A stretch of 64,000 nt of DNA from Paracoccus aminophilus JCM 7686 (GTDB lineage: Bacteria; Pseudomonadota; Alphaproteobacteria; Rhodobacterales; Rhodobacteraceae). Each line of letters opens with the position of its first letter. The stretch's first letter is position 1. This document shows positions 35,822 through 44,659 of this stretch, piece after piece. Both the position numbers and the translations under genes were made by a program. The notes under the pieces are model-generated. The model saw nothing but the letters and a program-made list of their open reading frames with translations. It did no database searches and was not told the DNA's origin. The stretch lies in assembly GCF_000444995.1 (NCBI RefSeq), contig NC_022041.1, positions 470,001 through 534,000 of the forward strand. The letters run 5' to 3'.

Positions 35822-36757
35822 TTAACCGGCCTTGCTGGGCTCGGGCTGGGCTTCGGCGGGCAGGGTGCCGATATGACCCGGCGCGGGCAGGTCCGCGATC
35901 ACCGGCGCGGGCTGACGCGTCAGCATCCGGATGATCGAGATCAGCTCGGCGCGCAGGTCCTTGCGATGGGTCACGCGGTCGAGCATGCCATGCTCGAACA
36001 GATATTCGGCGCGCTGGAAGCCCTCGGGCAGCTTTTCGCGGATGGTCTGCTCGATCACGCGCGGACCGGCGAAGCAGATCAGCGCATTGGGCTCGGCGAT
36101 CTGGATATCGCCCAGCATCGCATAAGAGGCCGTGACCCCGCCCGTGGTCGGATGGGTCAGCACGACGATATAGGGCAGCTTGGCTTCCTTGAGCATCTGC
36201 ACGGCGACCGTGGTGCGCGGCATCTGCATGAGCGAAAGAATGCCTTCCTGCATCCGCGCGCCGCCTGCGGCCGAAAAGAGCACGAGCGGGCGCTTCAGCT
36301 TCACCGCGCGTTCGGCGGCGGCGACGATGGCATTGCCGACATACATGCCCATCGACCCGGCCATGAAGGCGAAATTCTGGGCGGCGGCAACGACCGGCGT
36401 GCGGCCGATCTCGCCCTCGGCGACCAGCATCGCCTCTTTCTCGGCCGTGGCCTTTTGCGCGGCCTTCATCCGGTCGGGATATTTCTTCTGATCGCGGAAA
36501 TGCAGCGGGTCGGCGATCGGCTCGGGCACCTTGACCTCAAGGAAGACGCCGCCGTCAAAGAGCGACGCAAAGCGGTCGCGCGGCGAGATCGCGAGGTGAT
36601 GCTCGCAGTTGGTGCAGACGTTGAGGTTGTCCGCCAGCTCCCGGTGAAAGAGCATCGTTCCGCATTCCGGGCATTTGGTCCACAAATTCTCGGGCACTTC
36701 GCGGCGCGAGAAAAGCGAGTTGATGCGCGGACGGACGTAGTTTGAGATCCAGTTCAT
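35822..36757 (-). CDS. accD: Acetyl-CoA carboxylase carboxyltransferase subunit beta
   Basis: Zinc-containing half of the carboxyltransferase that makes malonyl-CoA for fatty acid synthesis, with AccA elsewhere. It has 311 residues. The N-terminal zinc finger is [26 protein letters not shown]. The crotonase-like core has [22 protein letters not shown], the acyl-CoA oxyanion region [12 protein letters not shown], and [25 protein letters not shown]. Start ATG 36757. It forms an operon with folC and is divergent from cls, so lipid supply genes cluster here. Confidence 0.96.
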   Translation of the reverse strand: MNWISNYVRPRINSLFSRREVPENLWTKCPECGTMLFHRELADNLNVCTNCEHHLAISPRDRFASLFDGGVFLEVKVPEPIADPLHFRDQKKYPDRMKAAQKATAEKEAMLVAEGEIGRTPVVAAAQNFAFMAGSMGMYVGNAIVAAAERAVKLKRPLVLFSAAGGARMQEGILSLMQMPRTTVAVQMLKEAKLPYIVVLTHPTTGGVTASYAMLGDIQIAEPNALICFAGPRVIEQTIREKLPEGFQRAEYLFEHGMLDRVTHRKDLRAELISIIRMLTRQPAPVIADLPAPGHIGTLPAEAQPEPSKAG

Positions 36758-36846
36758 CGGGGGCCTTCTTCGCTAAACTTGCGCCATGAAATAGGCCGCA
36801 TGGCTTGGAATTGCAATTCCGCTGTGGTCAGGCATTACTGTGTCTC

Positions 36847-38274
36847 ATGTGGACAGAAACATTTGCCGCCCTGCACTATGGCGCCGCCTTGCTGGTTTCG
36901 ATCCGGGTGCTTCTGCGCCCGAGGCTCGAACCGACGGTGCGGCTCTCGTGGATCCTTGTGATCGAATTGGTGCCGCTGGTCGGCATCATCGCCTATATCC
37001 TCTTCGGCGAGATCCGAATGCGCGGGGCCGAGGTCCAGAAGATGGCCGATGTCCGCGACCGGCTGTCAGGCAGCTTCCAGCCAAGCCCCGAGCTGATCCG
37101 CGACCCGCCCGACTATGCCGCGCCGATCGTCGCCACCAATGAGGTGATCGGCGGCATGGCTGCGGTTTCGGGCAATGCCATGGCGCTTTTGCCCGAGGAT
37201 GACAGCGCGATTGACGCTTTGGTCGACGCGATGGATCAGGCCGAGGATCACATCCACATCCTCTTCTACATCTGGCTCGACGACACCTCGGGGCGCAAGG
37301 TCGCCGAGGCGACGATCCGGGCCGCCGGGCGCGGTGTGCGGGTGCGCGCGATCATCGACGCGATCGGCTCGCGCGCTTTTGCCCATAGCGACAGCTGGGC
37401 GCAGATGAAGGCGGCGGGCGTCGTTTGTGTCGAGGCGCTGCCGCTGGGTCTGCCGGTGATTGGCGCGCTTTTCCAGCGCATGGATCTGCGCAATCACCGC
37501 AAAATCGTGGTGATCGACAATGCCACCGGCTTTACCGGCAGCCGCAACTGCTCGGACAAGGCCTTTGCGGTCAAACCGAAATTCGCGCCTTGGGTCGATA
37601 TCTTCATGCGCATCGACGGGCCGGTGGTGCGCCAGATGCAGGTGATCTTCCTGCAGGACTGGATCAGCTATACCGGCGAGGATCTGGGCGAGATGCTCGA
37701 CCTCGTGCCCGCGATCTCGGAGCCCGGCGTCGCGGCGCAGATCGTGGCGACCGGGCCGGACCGCCGGCAGGGCTCGCTGGCGGATTCGATGACCGCGCTG
37801 GTCTATGGCGCGCGCGAGCGGCTGACGATCACGACGCCCTATTACGTCCCCGATGCCGCGCTGGATAGCGCGATCCGGGCTGCCGCGCGGCGCGGGGTCG
37901 AGGTCACGATGATCCTGCCCGAACGCAATGACTCGCTGGTGGTTCAGGCGAGCTCGCAAGGGTTCTACTATGGGCTCGTAAACGCGGGCGTGCGGCTTTA
38001 CCTGTTCAAGCCGGGGCTTTTGCACGCCAAGATCATCACCGCCGACGGCCGGATGGCGATGATCGGCAGCGCCAATATGGACCGGCGCAGCTTCGAGCTG
38101 AATTACGAGATGAACGTTTTCGTGATTGACCGGGATGTGACGGCCAGCCTGGTTGCCCGGCAGGAGACTTTCATCGCACGCTCGCGCCAGCTCAGCCGCG
38201 AGGACATCCTCGGCTGGTCTGTCTGGCGGCGGCTGCGCAACAACCTTCTGGCGCTGGCCGCACCTCTGTTGTGA
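36847..38274 (+). CDS. cls: Cardiolipin synthase
   Basis: Phospholipase D-type enzyme that joins phosphatidylglycerols into cardiolipin at the inner membrane. The 475 residues begin with two hydrophobic helices near residues 4-22 and 36-54. Two HKD motifs are visible: NHRKIVVIDNATGFTGSRN and HAKIITADGRMAMIGSANMD. Start ATG 36847 (MWTETFAALHYG) fits the short N-terminus of the family; an upstream TTG is less likely. Its Shine-Dalgarno is weak. phhB follows 12 bp after the stop, so the two are probably co-transcribed. Confidence 0.93.
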   Translation: MWTETFAALHYGAALLVSIRVLLRPRLEPTVRLSWILVIELVPLVGIIAYILFGEIRMRGAEVQKMADVRDRLSGSFQPSPELIRDPPDYAAPIVATNEVIGGMAAVSGNAMALLPEDDSAIDALVDAMDQAEDHIHILFYIWLDDTSGRKVAEATIRAAGRGVRVRAIIDAIGSRAFAHSDSWAQMKAAGVVCVEALPLGLPVIGALFQRMDLRNHRKIVVIDNATGFTGSRNCSDKAFAVKPKFAPWVDIFMRIDGPVVRQMQVIFLQDWISYTGEDLGEMLDLVPAISEPGVAAQIVATGPDRRQGSLADSMTALVYGARERLTITTPYYVPDAALDSAIRAAARRGVEVTMILPERNDSLVVQASSQGFYYGLVNAGVRLYLFKPGLLHAKIITADGRMAMIGSANMDRRSFELNYEMNVFVIDRDVTASLVARQETFIARSRQLSREDILGWSVWRRLRNNLLALAAPLL

Positions 38275-38285
38275 GGAGAACGATG

Positions 38286-38609
38286 ATGTCGGATGCACTA
38301 TCTCGCGAGAAAATCGTCAACGGGGCGGCGCTGCTGCCCGAAGAGACCGTGCGCGATCTGCTGGGCGCGCTGGATGGCTGGGTGCTGACCGAGGATGGCA
38401 AGGCCATCGAATGCCAGCTGACCACCAAGACCTTCCTCAAGGCGCAGGCGCTGGCTGCGCTCGCTGGCGGCATCGGAGAATTGGCGAATCATCACCCCGA
38501 TCTCAGCTATGGTTGGGGCTATTGTCGCATCCGTTTTTCCACCCATTCAGCGGGGGGCGTGACGATGAATGATCTGATATGTGCGTCACGGCTGAACAGC
38601 GTTCTTTAA
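38286..38609 (+). CDS. phhB: Pterin-4-alpha-carbinolamine dehydratase
   Basis: Small cytoplasmic enzyme that dehydrates the carbinolamine left by aromatic amino acid hydroxylases, recycling the pterin cofactor. It has 107 residues. The signature ELANHHPDLSYGWGYCRIRFSTHSAGGVTMND is complete, with the catalytic His pair and the late His. GAGGAG at 38273-38278 supports ATG 38286 (or 38283, one residue longer); a GTG at 38271 would overlap cls. No phenylalanine hydroxylase gene is near. Confidence 0.92.
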   Translation: MSDALSREKIVNGAALLPEETVRDLLGALDGWVLTEDGKAIECQLTTKTFLKAQALAALAGGIGELANHHPDLSYGWGYCRIRFSTHSAGGVTMNDLICASRLNSVL

Positions 38610-38791
38610 AATATTCTCGGCGAATGCCCGCTGGCGAACGAATAGTCTGGTTTTAACATTAACTAAGACTGGAAAATCCTGCCCAATCAGGACTAAGCGG
38701 ATGGATATCGGGCGCCGATCCTCAGCCCGATGCCCTGCGAGTCCCTGTCGGATCGCGCGGCGATCAGGGGTATCGACGGACAAGGACTGAC

Positions 38792-39577
38792 ATGGCGCTG
38801 CCTGCCCGCACATGGTTTGATCGGATCTTGCGCGAGCGGGCCAACCGCCGTTGGGCAGAGCTTGCAGATGACAAACAGGGACTTGCCTCGTCACGCAAGC
38901 GCATGTTGCGCGAAGAGGCTCTGGTCCTGCGCCGCAAGCTCGATCAGTTCCTGCAACGCACCGACCGTCGCGCCGAGATCTCGGGCGAGGCTCTGGATGC
39001 GATCAACCTGCCGATCGGCACCGATTGGCGCTGGCGTCCGGGCTTTATGACCGCGCCGATCGTGCCGGAAGGCGTGGTCTCGCCGGAAAACGGGGCGCGT
39101 CTGGGGCAAGAGGCCGCGGTTTGGCATGACTGTGCCGAGCGCGCGTTGATCCTTGAGCAGATGCGCAACCACCGCGCCACCGATCTGGCGCCCTTCGGGA
39201 TGCGGATGGAGATTTTCGCCTTCGCGGGCAGCTTCCTGTCGGTCTCGATCGATCTGCCGCAAGACGCACTTCAGGGGTTGACCCGCAACTACGTCCTGCG
39301 CCTCGAGACCGGGCTTGCGATCGAGCGCGAGATGAGCGTTTTCGCGCGGCTGAACATCGCCAACGGCCCGAACACCGACCAGATTCTGGTCAAGCTCGAT
39401 GACCTTACGCCGGATGCGCAGGGCCATCACATCACCGAATTCGATCTTGCGGCGACCGAGATCGACGAAAGACGCCTTCAGAAGATCTGGATCGACCTGA
39501 TCTTCGAACGGCCCACCATGAACGCGCTTGAAGTGCGCGAACTCTTTGTTTCACGCCATCTGCGGGCCGAGTTTTAG
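38792..39577 (+). CDS. Conserved hypothetical protein (probably DUF6478)
   Basis: A 261-residue soluble protein beginning MALPARTWFDRILRERANRRW. I recall this layout from Rhodobacterales proteins now called DUF6478. A basic helical N-terminus is followed by a beta-rich middle (GTDWRWRPGFMTAPI, FGMRMEIFAFAGSFLSVSIDLP, RNYVLRLETGLAIEREMSVFARLNIANGPN) and a C-terminal ELFVSRHLRAEF. There are no transmembrane segments, signal peptide or catalytic motif that I can name. It is followed 32 bp later by another conserved unknown, so the two may act together. No function is proposed. Confidence 0.75.
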   Translation: MALPARTWFDRILRERANRRWAELADDKQGLASSRKRMLREEALVLRRKLDQFLQRTDRRAEISGEALDAINLPIGTDWRWRPGFMTAPIVPEGVVSPENGARLGQEAAVWHDCAERALILEQMRNHRATDLAPFGMRMEIFAFAGSFLSVSIDLPQDALQGLTRNYVLRLETGLAIEREMSVFARLNIANGPNTDQILVKLDDLTPDAQGHHITEFDLAATEIDERRLQKIWIDLIFERPTMNALEVRELFVSRHLRAEF

Positions 39578-39609
39578 GCGCGACGCGGCGTGACGAAAGG
39601 AAGCGGGAC

Positions 39610-40002
39610 ATGAACAGTTTCGAATCGCTTGGGGTCAAGGCCGGGTCGTGGCAGGGGATCCTCTCAGCCGCGCAGGAACCGCGCCGTCTGGCGCTGATCC
39701 ATCTGGGCGAGATCGTCGCCCGGGGTGAGCTGCAACCCTCGGGCGAGGGGCAATGGCGGGTCAATTGCCCGCTGCCGGCCGAGCGTCTGGCCGATGGCGT
39801 CCAGACCTTCCTGCTCTTTCAGGACGAGGGCGAGGGCAATGAGCCGCTGCAGCCCGGTGCCGCCGAGCTGGCCAGCCTGCCGATCATCACCAGCAAGCTG
39901 ATCAACCACGATATTCAGGTCGAGGTCGCGCTGCTGAAATCAGAGCTCGACCTGCTCAAGCGCGAGCTGCGCCGGGTGGCGGCCGCTCAGCGCGACCAGT
40001 AG
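39610..40002 (+). CDS. Conserved hypothetical protein with C-terminal coiled coil
   Basis: A 130-residue soluble protein. The N-terminal part is a compact mixed alpha/beta stretch (GVKAGSWQGILSAAQEPRRLALIHLGEIV, GQWRVNCPLPAERL). The last 45 residues form a heptad-like helix rich in Leu, Glu and Arg (VEVALLKSELDLLKRELRRVA), probably a dimerising coiled coil. I do not recognise a named family. An AGGAAGCGGG lies before ATG 39610. It lies directly behind the DUF6478-type gene and overlaps the end of the convergent GNAT gene by 16 bp. Confidence 0.72.
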   Translation: MNSFESLGVKAGSWQGILSAAQEPRRLALIHLGEIVARGELQPSGEGQWRVNCPLPAERLADGVQTFLLFQDEGEGNEPLQPGAAELASLPIITSKLINHDIQVEVALLKSELDLLKRELRRVAAAQRDQ

Positions 40003-40706
40003 CCGTAGCGCGCGACCGGAGCGAAGCCCAGTTTCTCATAAAGCGCGATCGCGGGCGCATTCGCGGCGGTCACGGCCAGCGCAAGACGGCTGGCGTCGTG
40101 ATCGCGCGCCCAATGGGCCGCGCCACGCAACAGCCAGTCGGCCATGCCCTTGCGGCGCATCTTCGGCTCGACCTCGATCGCATGGATCATCGCAACATCG
40201 CCATCGGCGGCGACAAAGGCCGAGGCCGAGGCATGATCCTCGATCCGACCCAGAAGCGAGGTATGGGGCAGGGGAGCGACCCTTTCCATCGCGGCCTGAC
40301 GCGGGCCTGCGATATTGCCCTCGGCCCAGATCTCGCGCTGGATCGCCAAGGGCGGCCAGATCGGAAAAACCGTGACCAGTGGAATCTCGCGGTCGGTGAG
40401 CTGCGCGGCCTCGACCGCCATGACCAGCGTCGGGCGGTCCTGGCGAAAGCCGCGCGCGGTCAGGGCGTCGGCCAGCGCGGTTTCCTCGGACCAGACGCGG
40501 AAGGTCTCGGGCTGGTCCCAGTCGCGCTGAAGCTGTGCGGCGGCCTCGATCCCGTCCGCGTGCCAATCGGGCCCGAGCGCGCGCGCCGAGCTGATCCGCC
40601 CGCCGCCACCCAAACCGCGTCCGACGCGAAAGCCGCCAATGTCATGGTATTCGGCAGCGGGCCAGGTGGTCTCGAAAGCCTGGGCAAGCGCGGGATCGAG
40701 GGTCAT
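39987..40706 (-). CDS. GNAT family N-acetyltransferase (two-part)
   Basis: A 239-residue protein whose C-terminal 110 residues are a GNAT domain: HAIEVEPKMRRKGMADWLLRGAAHWARDHD is the acetyl-CoA motif A, and VTAANAPAIALYEKLGFAPVARYGYW is motif B. The N-terminal half is a second, degenerate GNAT-like part. AAGGAG lies seven bases before ATG 40706; an upstream TTG is not used. It is co-directional with and 13 bp after the CinA-like gene. The acceptor is unknown. Confidence 0.85.
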   Translation of the reverse strand: MTLDPALAQAFETTWPAAEYHDIGGFRVGRGLGGGGRISSARALGPDWHADGIEAAAQLQRDWDQPETFRVWSEETALADALTARGFRQDRPTLVMAVEAAQLTDREIPLVTVFPIWPPLAIQREIWAEGNIAGPRQAAMERVAPLPHTSLLGRIEDHASASAFVAADGDVAMIHAIEVEPKMRRKGMADWLLRGAAHWARDHDASRLALAVTAANAPAIALYEKLGFAPVARYGYWSR

Positions 40707-40719
40707 GGGCAAAGCTCCT

Positions 40720-41460
40720 TCAAGGGGCGAGGCGGTCGCGCAGTGCCGACATGGCCGCGCTCACACGCGCGCCGTCGAGCCCCCGGATCACCAGATTGGT
40801 GCCGTAACTATCGCCGCGTTTGAACGGATAGGAACCGAGCGAAAGGTCCGGGAACTCGCCTGCCACGGCGCGCAGGGGGCCTGCGACATCGGATTCGGGA
40901 CGCAGGACCTCGAGCGCCTCGCTGACGGTCGGGCGACCCTTGGCGAGCTCGGGCTGGATCGCCTCGACCATGGCGACAAAGACATTCGGCACCCCGGCCA
41001 TGACATAGGTATTGCCGATGTGAAAGCCGGGCGCGGCCGAGACCTTGTTCTCGATCAGCCGCGCGCCATGCGGGATGCGCGCCATGCGCAGCCGGGCCTC
41101 GGTGATCTCGACGCCGCGGCTTTCCCAGTTCTCGGTCAGGATGCGGCGGGCCTCGTCATTGTGGGAAATGCCGGTGCCGAAGGCCTTGGCCACCGCATCG
41201 GCGGTGATGTCGTCATGGGTCGGCCCGATGCCGCCCGAGGTGAAGAGCATGTCATAGGCGCCGCCGAGCGATTTATCGAGCGCGCGGATCGCGGCGACGA
41301 TCTGATCTTCGTCATCGGCGACAATGCGGACCTCGCGCAGATCGACGCCAATGCTGTTGAGAACCTGCGACAGATAATGCGCATTTCCCTCGCGGGTGCG
41401 GCCCGACAGGATTTCGTCACCGATCACGAGAATGGCGGCTGTGGGGTTGTCCGACTGCAT
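40720..41460 (-). CDS. Molybdopterin-binding (MoaB/CinA N-terminal type) protein
   Basis: A 246-residue protein made only of the MoCF_biosynth domain: AAILVIGDEILSGRTREGNAHYLSQVL and MLFTSGGIGPTHDDITADAVAKAFG are the signature. The CinA deamidase domain is missing, so it matches the short alphaproteobacterial CinA-like proteins rather than CinA itself. Some such proteins are ADP-ribose pyrophosphatase-like; others bind molybdopterin. Start ATG 41460 follows GGAGG. The GNAT gene follows 13 bp later on the same strand; map is divergent. Function is not certain. Confidence 0.88.
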   Translation of the reverse strand: MQSDNPTAAILVIGDEILSGRTREGNAHYLSQVLNSIGVDLREVRIVADDEDQIVAAIRALDKSLGGAYDMLFTSGGIGPTHDDITADAVAKAFGTGISHNDEARRILTENWESRGVEITEARLRMARIPHGARLIENKVSAAPGFHIGNTYVMAGVPNVFVAMVEAIQPELAKGRPTVSEALEVLRPESDVAGPLRAVAGEFPDLSLGSYPFKRGDSYGTNLVIRGLDGARVSAAMSALRDRLAP

Positions 41461-41575
41461 CTGAAGGCCCTCCGACCTGAAATCTGATCTCTGCGAAAGG
41501 TATAGGTCGGCCTGCAGGACTGGAACAAGGGGCGCGTGGGGGCTATCTGTGGGGGCAACAGAATGTGAGGACGCG

Positions 41576-42382
41576 ATGAACGACGGTCGGATGACGAAAG
41601 AGGGGATCCGCATCCACGATCCCCAAGACTTCAAGGGTATGCTTGCGGCAGGGCAGATCACGGCGCAGATTCTCGATGAGGTCGGCCCACTGGTCCAACC
41701 CGGCGTGACCACGGCAGAGCTTGACGATTTCATCCGCCGCCGCGTCGAAGAGCTGGGCACGGTGAGCGCCACGATCGGCTATCGCGGCTATCAGCACGCG
41801 AGCTGCATCAGCGTGAACCATGTCGTCTGCCACGGCATCCCCAGCGAGAAGATCCTGCGCGACGGCGATATCCTGAACATCGATGTGACCGTGATCTTGG
41901 ACGGCTGGTTCGGCGATTCCAGCCGGATGTATGTCGCGGGCAAGGCCAATCGCAAGGCCGAGCGGCTGATCAAGGTCACCCATGACAGCCTGATGAAGGG
42001 CATCGAGGCGGTGCGCCCCGGCGCGACCTTTGGCGATATCGGCCATGCCATCCAGAGCTATGCCGAAGGCTTCGGCATGTCGGTCGTGCGCGATTTCTGC
42101 GGCCACGGCCTTGGCCGGACCTTCCATGCGCCGCCGAACGTGCTCCACTATGGCCGCTCGGGCAAAGGGCCGGTTATCGAAGAGGGCATGTTCTTCACGA
42201 TCGAGCCGATGATCAACCTCGGTCGCCCCGAGACCAAGGTTCTCGCCGATGACTGGACCGCCGTGACCCGCGACAAGTCGCTGTCGGCGCAGTTCGAGCA
42301 TTCGATCGGCGTGACGGCGGATGGTTGCGAGATCTTCACGCTGTCGCCGGGCGGGGTGTTTTACCCCAATCTCGCCGAGTGA
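41576..42382 (+). CDS. map: Methionine aminopeptidase, type I
   Basis: Removes the initiator Met from nascent proteins at the ribosome. It has 268 residues. The five metal ligands can be read: NIDVTVILDGWFGDSS (two Asp), GHGLGRTFHAPP (His), EEGMFFTIEPM (Glu) and SAQFEHSIGVT (Glu). SVNHVVCHGIP carries the conserved active-site His. The start ATG 41576 gives the family N-terminus, with GTGAGGAC upstream; the 9-codon longer reading is unneeded. A strong terminator follows 21 bp after the stop. Confidence 0.95.
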   Translation: MNDGRMTKEGIRIHDPQDFKGMLAAGQITAQILDEVGPLVQPGVTTAELDDFIRRRVEELGTVSATIGYRGYQHASCISVNHVVCHGIPSEKILRDGDILNIDVTVILDGWFGDSSRMYVAGKANRKAERLIKVTHDSLMKGIEAVRPGATFGDIGHAIQSYAEGFGMSVVRDFCGHGLGRTFHAPPNVLHYGRSGKGPVIEEGMFFTIEPMINLGRPETKVLADDWTAVTRDKSLSAQFEHSIGVTADGCEIFTLSPGGVFYPNLAE

Positions 42383-42403
42383 CCCGCGTTGCGTGACTAA
42401 GGT

Positions 42404-42430
42404 AGGGTGCGGTTCGACCGCACCCTTTTT
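42404..42430 (+). terminator. Intrinsic terminator after map
   Basis: AGGGTGCGGT (42404-42413), TCG loop, ACCGCACCCT (42417-42426) and a T-run to 42430. It lies between map and the convergent LprI-type gene, whose stop codon is 3 bp away. Confidence 0.92.
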
Positions 42431-42432
42431 AG

Positions 42433-42774
42433 TCAGATCGGCCGGTCGATGTTGTTGTAGATCTGATCGAGCTGGCCCTGACGGCGCTTGTAGGCGTCGC
42501 GGATGCAGGCAACATCGGCCTTGCAGGCCTGGCGCTGTTTCAACCAGCTCGCCTGATCGTCCATCATATTGCCCCGCACTCCCATCGCAAAAAGCCCCGC
42601 GAGCAGATGCAGCGTCGTGACCATGCGCACATCGGCGTCATTCAGGTCGCGATTGGCGCAGATCGCCTTTTCATCCGGCGCGAGCCCGGTCTTGGTGCAG
42701 TTAAAGCTGGCCGCGGCCCCGGGATTGGGGGCGAGCAGCAGGGTCAGTGACAAAGCGGAGAGGATGGGGCGCAT
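42433..42774 (-). CDS. LprI-type periplasmic lysozyme inhibitor family protein (DUF1311)
   Basis: A 113-residue secreted protein: signal peptide MRPILSALSLTLLLAPNPGAAA, then FNCTKTGLAPDEKAICANRDLNDADVRM and QASWLKQRQACKADVACIRDAYKRRQGQLDQIY. The four cysteines and the EKAICA/DVRM/SWLKQRQAC pattern match the DUF1311/LprI family, some members of which inhibit lysozyme in the periplasm. Inhibition is inferred, not shown. It follows the LacI-type gene on the same strand with 62 bp between them; convergent with map. Confidence 0.82.
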   Translation of the reverse strand: MRPILSALSLTLLLAPNPGAAASFNCTKTGLAPDEKAICANRDLNDADVRMVTTLHLLAGLFAMGVRGNMMDDQASWLKQRQACKADVACIRDAYKRRQGQLDQIYNNIDRPI

Positions 42775-42836
42775 GGCGATCTCTTCTTTGGGTATTTGGA
42801 TGATGAAGAACGCGGGCGCGGCTTAAAAGGGCGCGC

Positions 42837-43856
42837 TTAGATCCGGCGGATCGTATCGCCGGGGATGAAGGTCGGGGTCAGCGCGACGATGCCGTTTTCG
42901 GGGGCGGCTTCCTTGCCGGAGACAATTCTTGCCGCGCGGCGACCGATGTCGATGCGGCGGGCGTCGGTCGTGGCCAGACGCATCGGCAAGCCGTCGAGCA
43001 GCTCGACCGCATTGAAGCCCGCGAGGCCGAGTTTGCCGGGGATGTCGATGCCTTGTTCGAGGCACCAGATGAGCCCGCCTGCTCCGATCATGTCATTGGA
43101 ATAGTAGAGGAAATCGAGGTGCGGCTCGCGTGCGAGGATGCGCTGGGTGAGCTCTCGGCCCTTGAGAAGCGAGGAGCCGCCCTGGTAGAACTCTCGGGCG
43201 GCGAGCGTTACCCCGGCTTCGGCGAGGCGCTCTTCGAACCCCGCGAGGCGTTTGCGGGCGCGGTGGTCTTCGGGCATATGCGTGCCGATGAAGCCGATCT
43301 GGCGGTAACCGGCCCTGAGGATCTCTTCCGCCATTTCGCGACCCGCGCGGCGATGGGAAATGCCGACAGCGGTGTCGATCGGATCGCCGTCAATGTCCAT
43401 GACCTCGACCACCGGGATCGCGGCATTGTCGAGCATCGCGCGCGCGGCCTTGCTGTGTTCGAGCCCGGCCAGAATGACGCCCGTCGGTCGCCAGGAGAGC
43501 ATGTCGTAAAGGACCGCATCCTCGCGCGCAGGGGAGTAATGCGTGACCCCGACCACCGGCTGGAGCCCGGTGTCATCGAGCTCGGCCGAGATGCCGCCGA
43601 GGACCTCGGGAAAGACCATATTCGAGAGGGAGGGGATCACGACGGCGACGAGGTTGACGCGCTGGCTCGCCAATCCGCCCGCGATCTTGTTCGGAACATA
43701 GCCAAGCGTGCGCGCGGCGGTCAGCACTTTTTCCCGCGTGGCAGCCGAGACATCACCACGGTTGCGCAGCACGCGGCTCACGGTCATTTCCGAAACGCCA
43801 GCGGCTTCCGAGACGTCGCGCAGCGTCAGGGGGCGGGGCGGGCGTTTGGGCGACAT
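42837..43856 (-). CDS. LacI family transcriptional regulator (GntR/IdnR-like)
   Basis: A 339-residue repressor. The helix-turn-helix and hinge are LTLRDVSEAAGVSEMTVSRVLRNRGDVSAATREKVLTAARTLGYVPNKIA near residues 10-58, followed by a periplasmic-binding-protein-like sensor domain. The HTH resembles the gluconate group of the family. Start ATG 43856 removes 22 unconserved residues from the longer frame. A near-palindromic LacI-type site lies 24 bp upstream, so autorepression is likely. No sugar operon lies beside it; its targets are elsewhere or only itself. Confidence 0.9.
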   Translation of the reverse strand: MSPKRPPRPLTLRDVSEAAGVSEMTVSRVLRNRGDVSAATREKVLTAARTLGYVPNKIAGGLASQRVNLVAVVIPSLSNMVFPEVLGGISAELDDTGLQPVVGVTHYSPAREDAVLYDMLSWRPTGVILAGLEHSKAARAMLDNAAIPVVEVMDIDGDPIDTAVGISHRRAGREMAEEILRAGYRQIGFIGTHMPEDHRARKRLAGFEERLAEAGVTLAAREFYQGGSSLLKGRELTQRILAREPHLDFLYYSNDMIGAGGLIWCLEQGIDIPGKLGLAGFNAVELLDGLPMRLATTDARRIDIGRRAARIVSGKEAAPENGIVALTPTFIPGDTIRRI

Positions 43857-43879
43857 GAGAAATCCATGGATGGGAATAA

Positions 43880-43893
43880 AGTTACCGTTAGCA
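43880..43893 (-). promoter_or_regulatory. Candidate LacI-family operator upstream of the regulator gene
   Basis: On the gene's strand the site reads TGCTAACGGTAACT, matching the LacI-family pattern TGnnAnCGnTnnCA at all fixed places but the last. It resembles the gluconate-repressor site TGTTACCCGTAACA. It lies 24 bp before ATG 43856, where it would block transcription of the regulator's own gene. The half-sites are imperfect. Confidence 0.6.
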
Positions 43894-43953
43894 AAGCGCT
43901 CGGCTCGCGGCAAGCTTGCCAATCCCCACGCGCGCAGGCAAAAGAAAGGCGGC

Positions 43954-44030
43954 GGTCCCGTGGCTCAACTGGATAGAGCAGCCCCCTCCTAAGGGGCAGG
44001 TTACAGGTTCAAGTCCTGTCGGGATCACCA
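43954..44030 (+). tRNA. tRNA-Arg (anticodon CCT)
   Basis: A 77-nt tRNA with encoded CCA. Acceptor GGTCCCG (43954-43960) pairs with CGGGATC with one G-T wobble. The D arm is GGCTCAACTGGATAGAGC, the anticodon loop CTCCTAA reads AGG (Arg), and the T arm has CAGGTTCAAGTCCTG. It lies just upstream of, and divergent from, the LacI-type gene. Confidence 0.97.
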
Positions 44031-44274
44031 AACCAGCATCTTTTGCTTGCCATGATCTGCTTGCCCGCAAGATATCACGATGGGATTTCATGCTTTTAGG
44101 GTAAGCGCCGCCGCCTTGGATCGCTCAGCGTTACACACACATGGCTCGCGCTTCGGCGCGTCGCTCCCAGGGGCCAACAAACGCGCGCCGATCCATCAAA
44201 GTCGCAGCCCAAACAGGCCATCGCTTCGCCGCCAGAAGCCACCGGGCCAATCCGGGCGTGCCAACACCCCAAAC

Positions 44275-44306
44275 AAAAAGGCCGATCCCGCAGGACCGGC
44301 CTTTTT
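44275..44306 (-). terminator. Terminator of tRNA-Gly copy at 44310
   Basis: AAAAAGGCCG (44275-44284) and CGGCCTTTTT (44297-44306) pair; the inner TCC/GGA bases extend the stem. It lies 3 bp past the CCA end of the minus-strand tRNA and carries the T-run on that side. Confidence 0.88.
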
Positions 44307-44309
44307 GTT

Positions 44310-44384
44310 TGGAGCGGGCGATGAGATTCGAACTCACGACCCTAACCTTGGCAAGGTTATGCTCTACCCCTGAGCTACGCCCGC
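44310..44384 (-). tRNA. tRNA-Gly (anticodon GCC), downstream copy
   Basis: A 75-nt tRNA with encoded CCA, read from the minus strand. Acceptor GCGGGCG pairs with CGCCCGC. The D arm is AGCTCAGGGGTAGAGC, the anticodon loop TTGCCAA reads GGC (Gly), and the T arm has GAGTTCGAATCTC. It is identical to the copy at 44585 and is followed by its own terminator. Confidence 0.97.
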
Positions 44385-44550
44385 ACTCCGTCCCGGTAAC
44401 TCTCGCTGCCGGTGAGGGGTGATCTAGAGGATGACGCGCGCACTCGCAAGTGAAAAACGCATAGCATCTGCGCGATCTGCCGCGCTTTCTTCATCACCCA
44501 AATACCCATGAAATCGTGCCGGGAGGCGCTGATCCAGGCCCCGGAAAAAC

Positions 44551-44581
44551 AAAAGGCCGATCCCGCAGGACCGGCCTTTTT
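44551..44581 (-). terminator. Terminator of tRNA-Gly copy at 44585
   Basis: AAAAGGCCG (44551-44559) and CGGCCTTTTT (44572-44581), the same structure as the copy at 44275 with a shorter A arm. It separates the two tRNA-Gly genes, so each is probably transcribed alone or by read-through. Confidence 0.85.
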
Positions 44582-44584
44582 GTT

Positions 44585-44659
44585 TGGAGCGGGCGATGAG
44601 ATTCGAACTCACGACCCTAACCTTGGCAAGGTTATGCTCTACCCCTGAGCTACGCCCGC
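44585..44659 (-). tRNA. tRNA-Gly (anticodon GCC), upstream copy
   Basis: A 75-nt tRNA with encoded CCA, identical to the copy at 44310-44384 in every base I compared. Acceptor CGCCCGC/GCGGGCG, anticodon loop TTGCCAA. It lies 153 bp after the pyruvate carboxylase stop, on the same strand. GGC and GGT glycine codons are very common in this genome, so a double gene dose makes sense. Confidence 0.97.
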
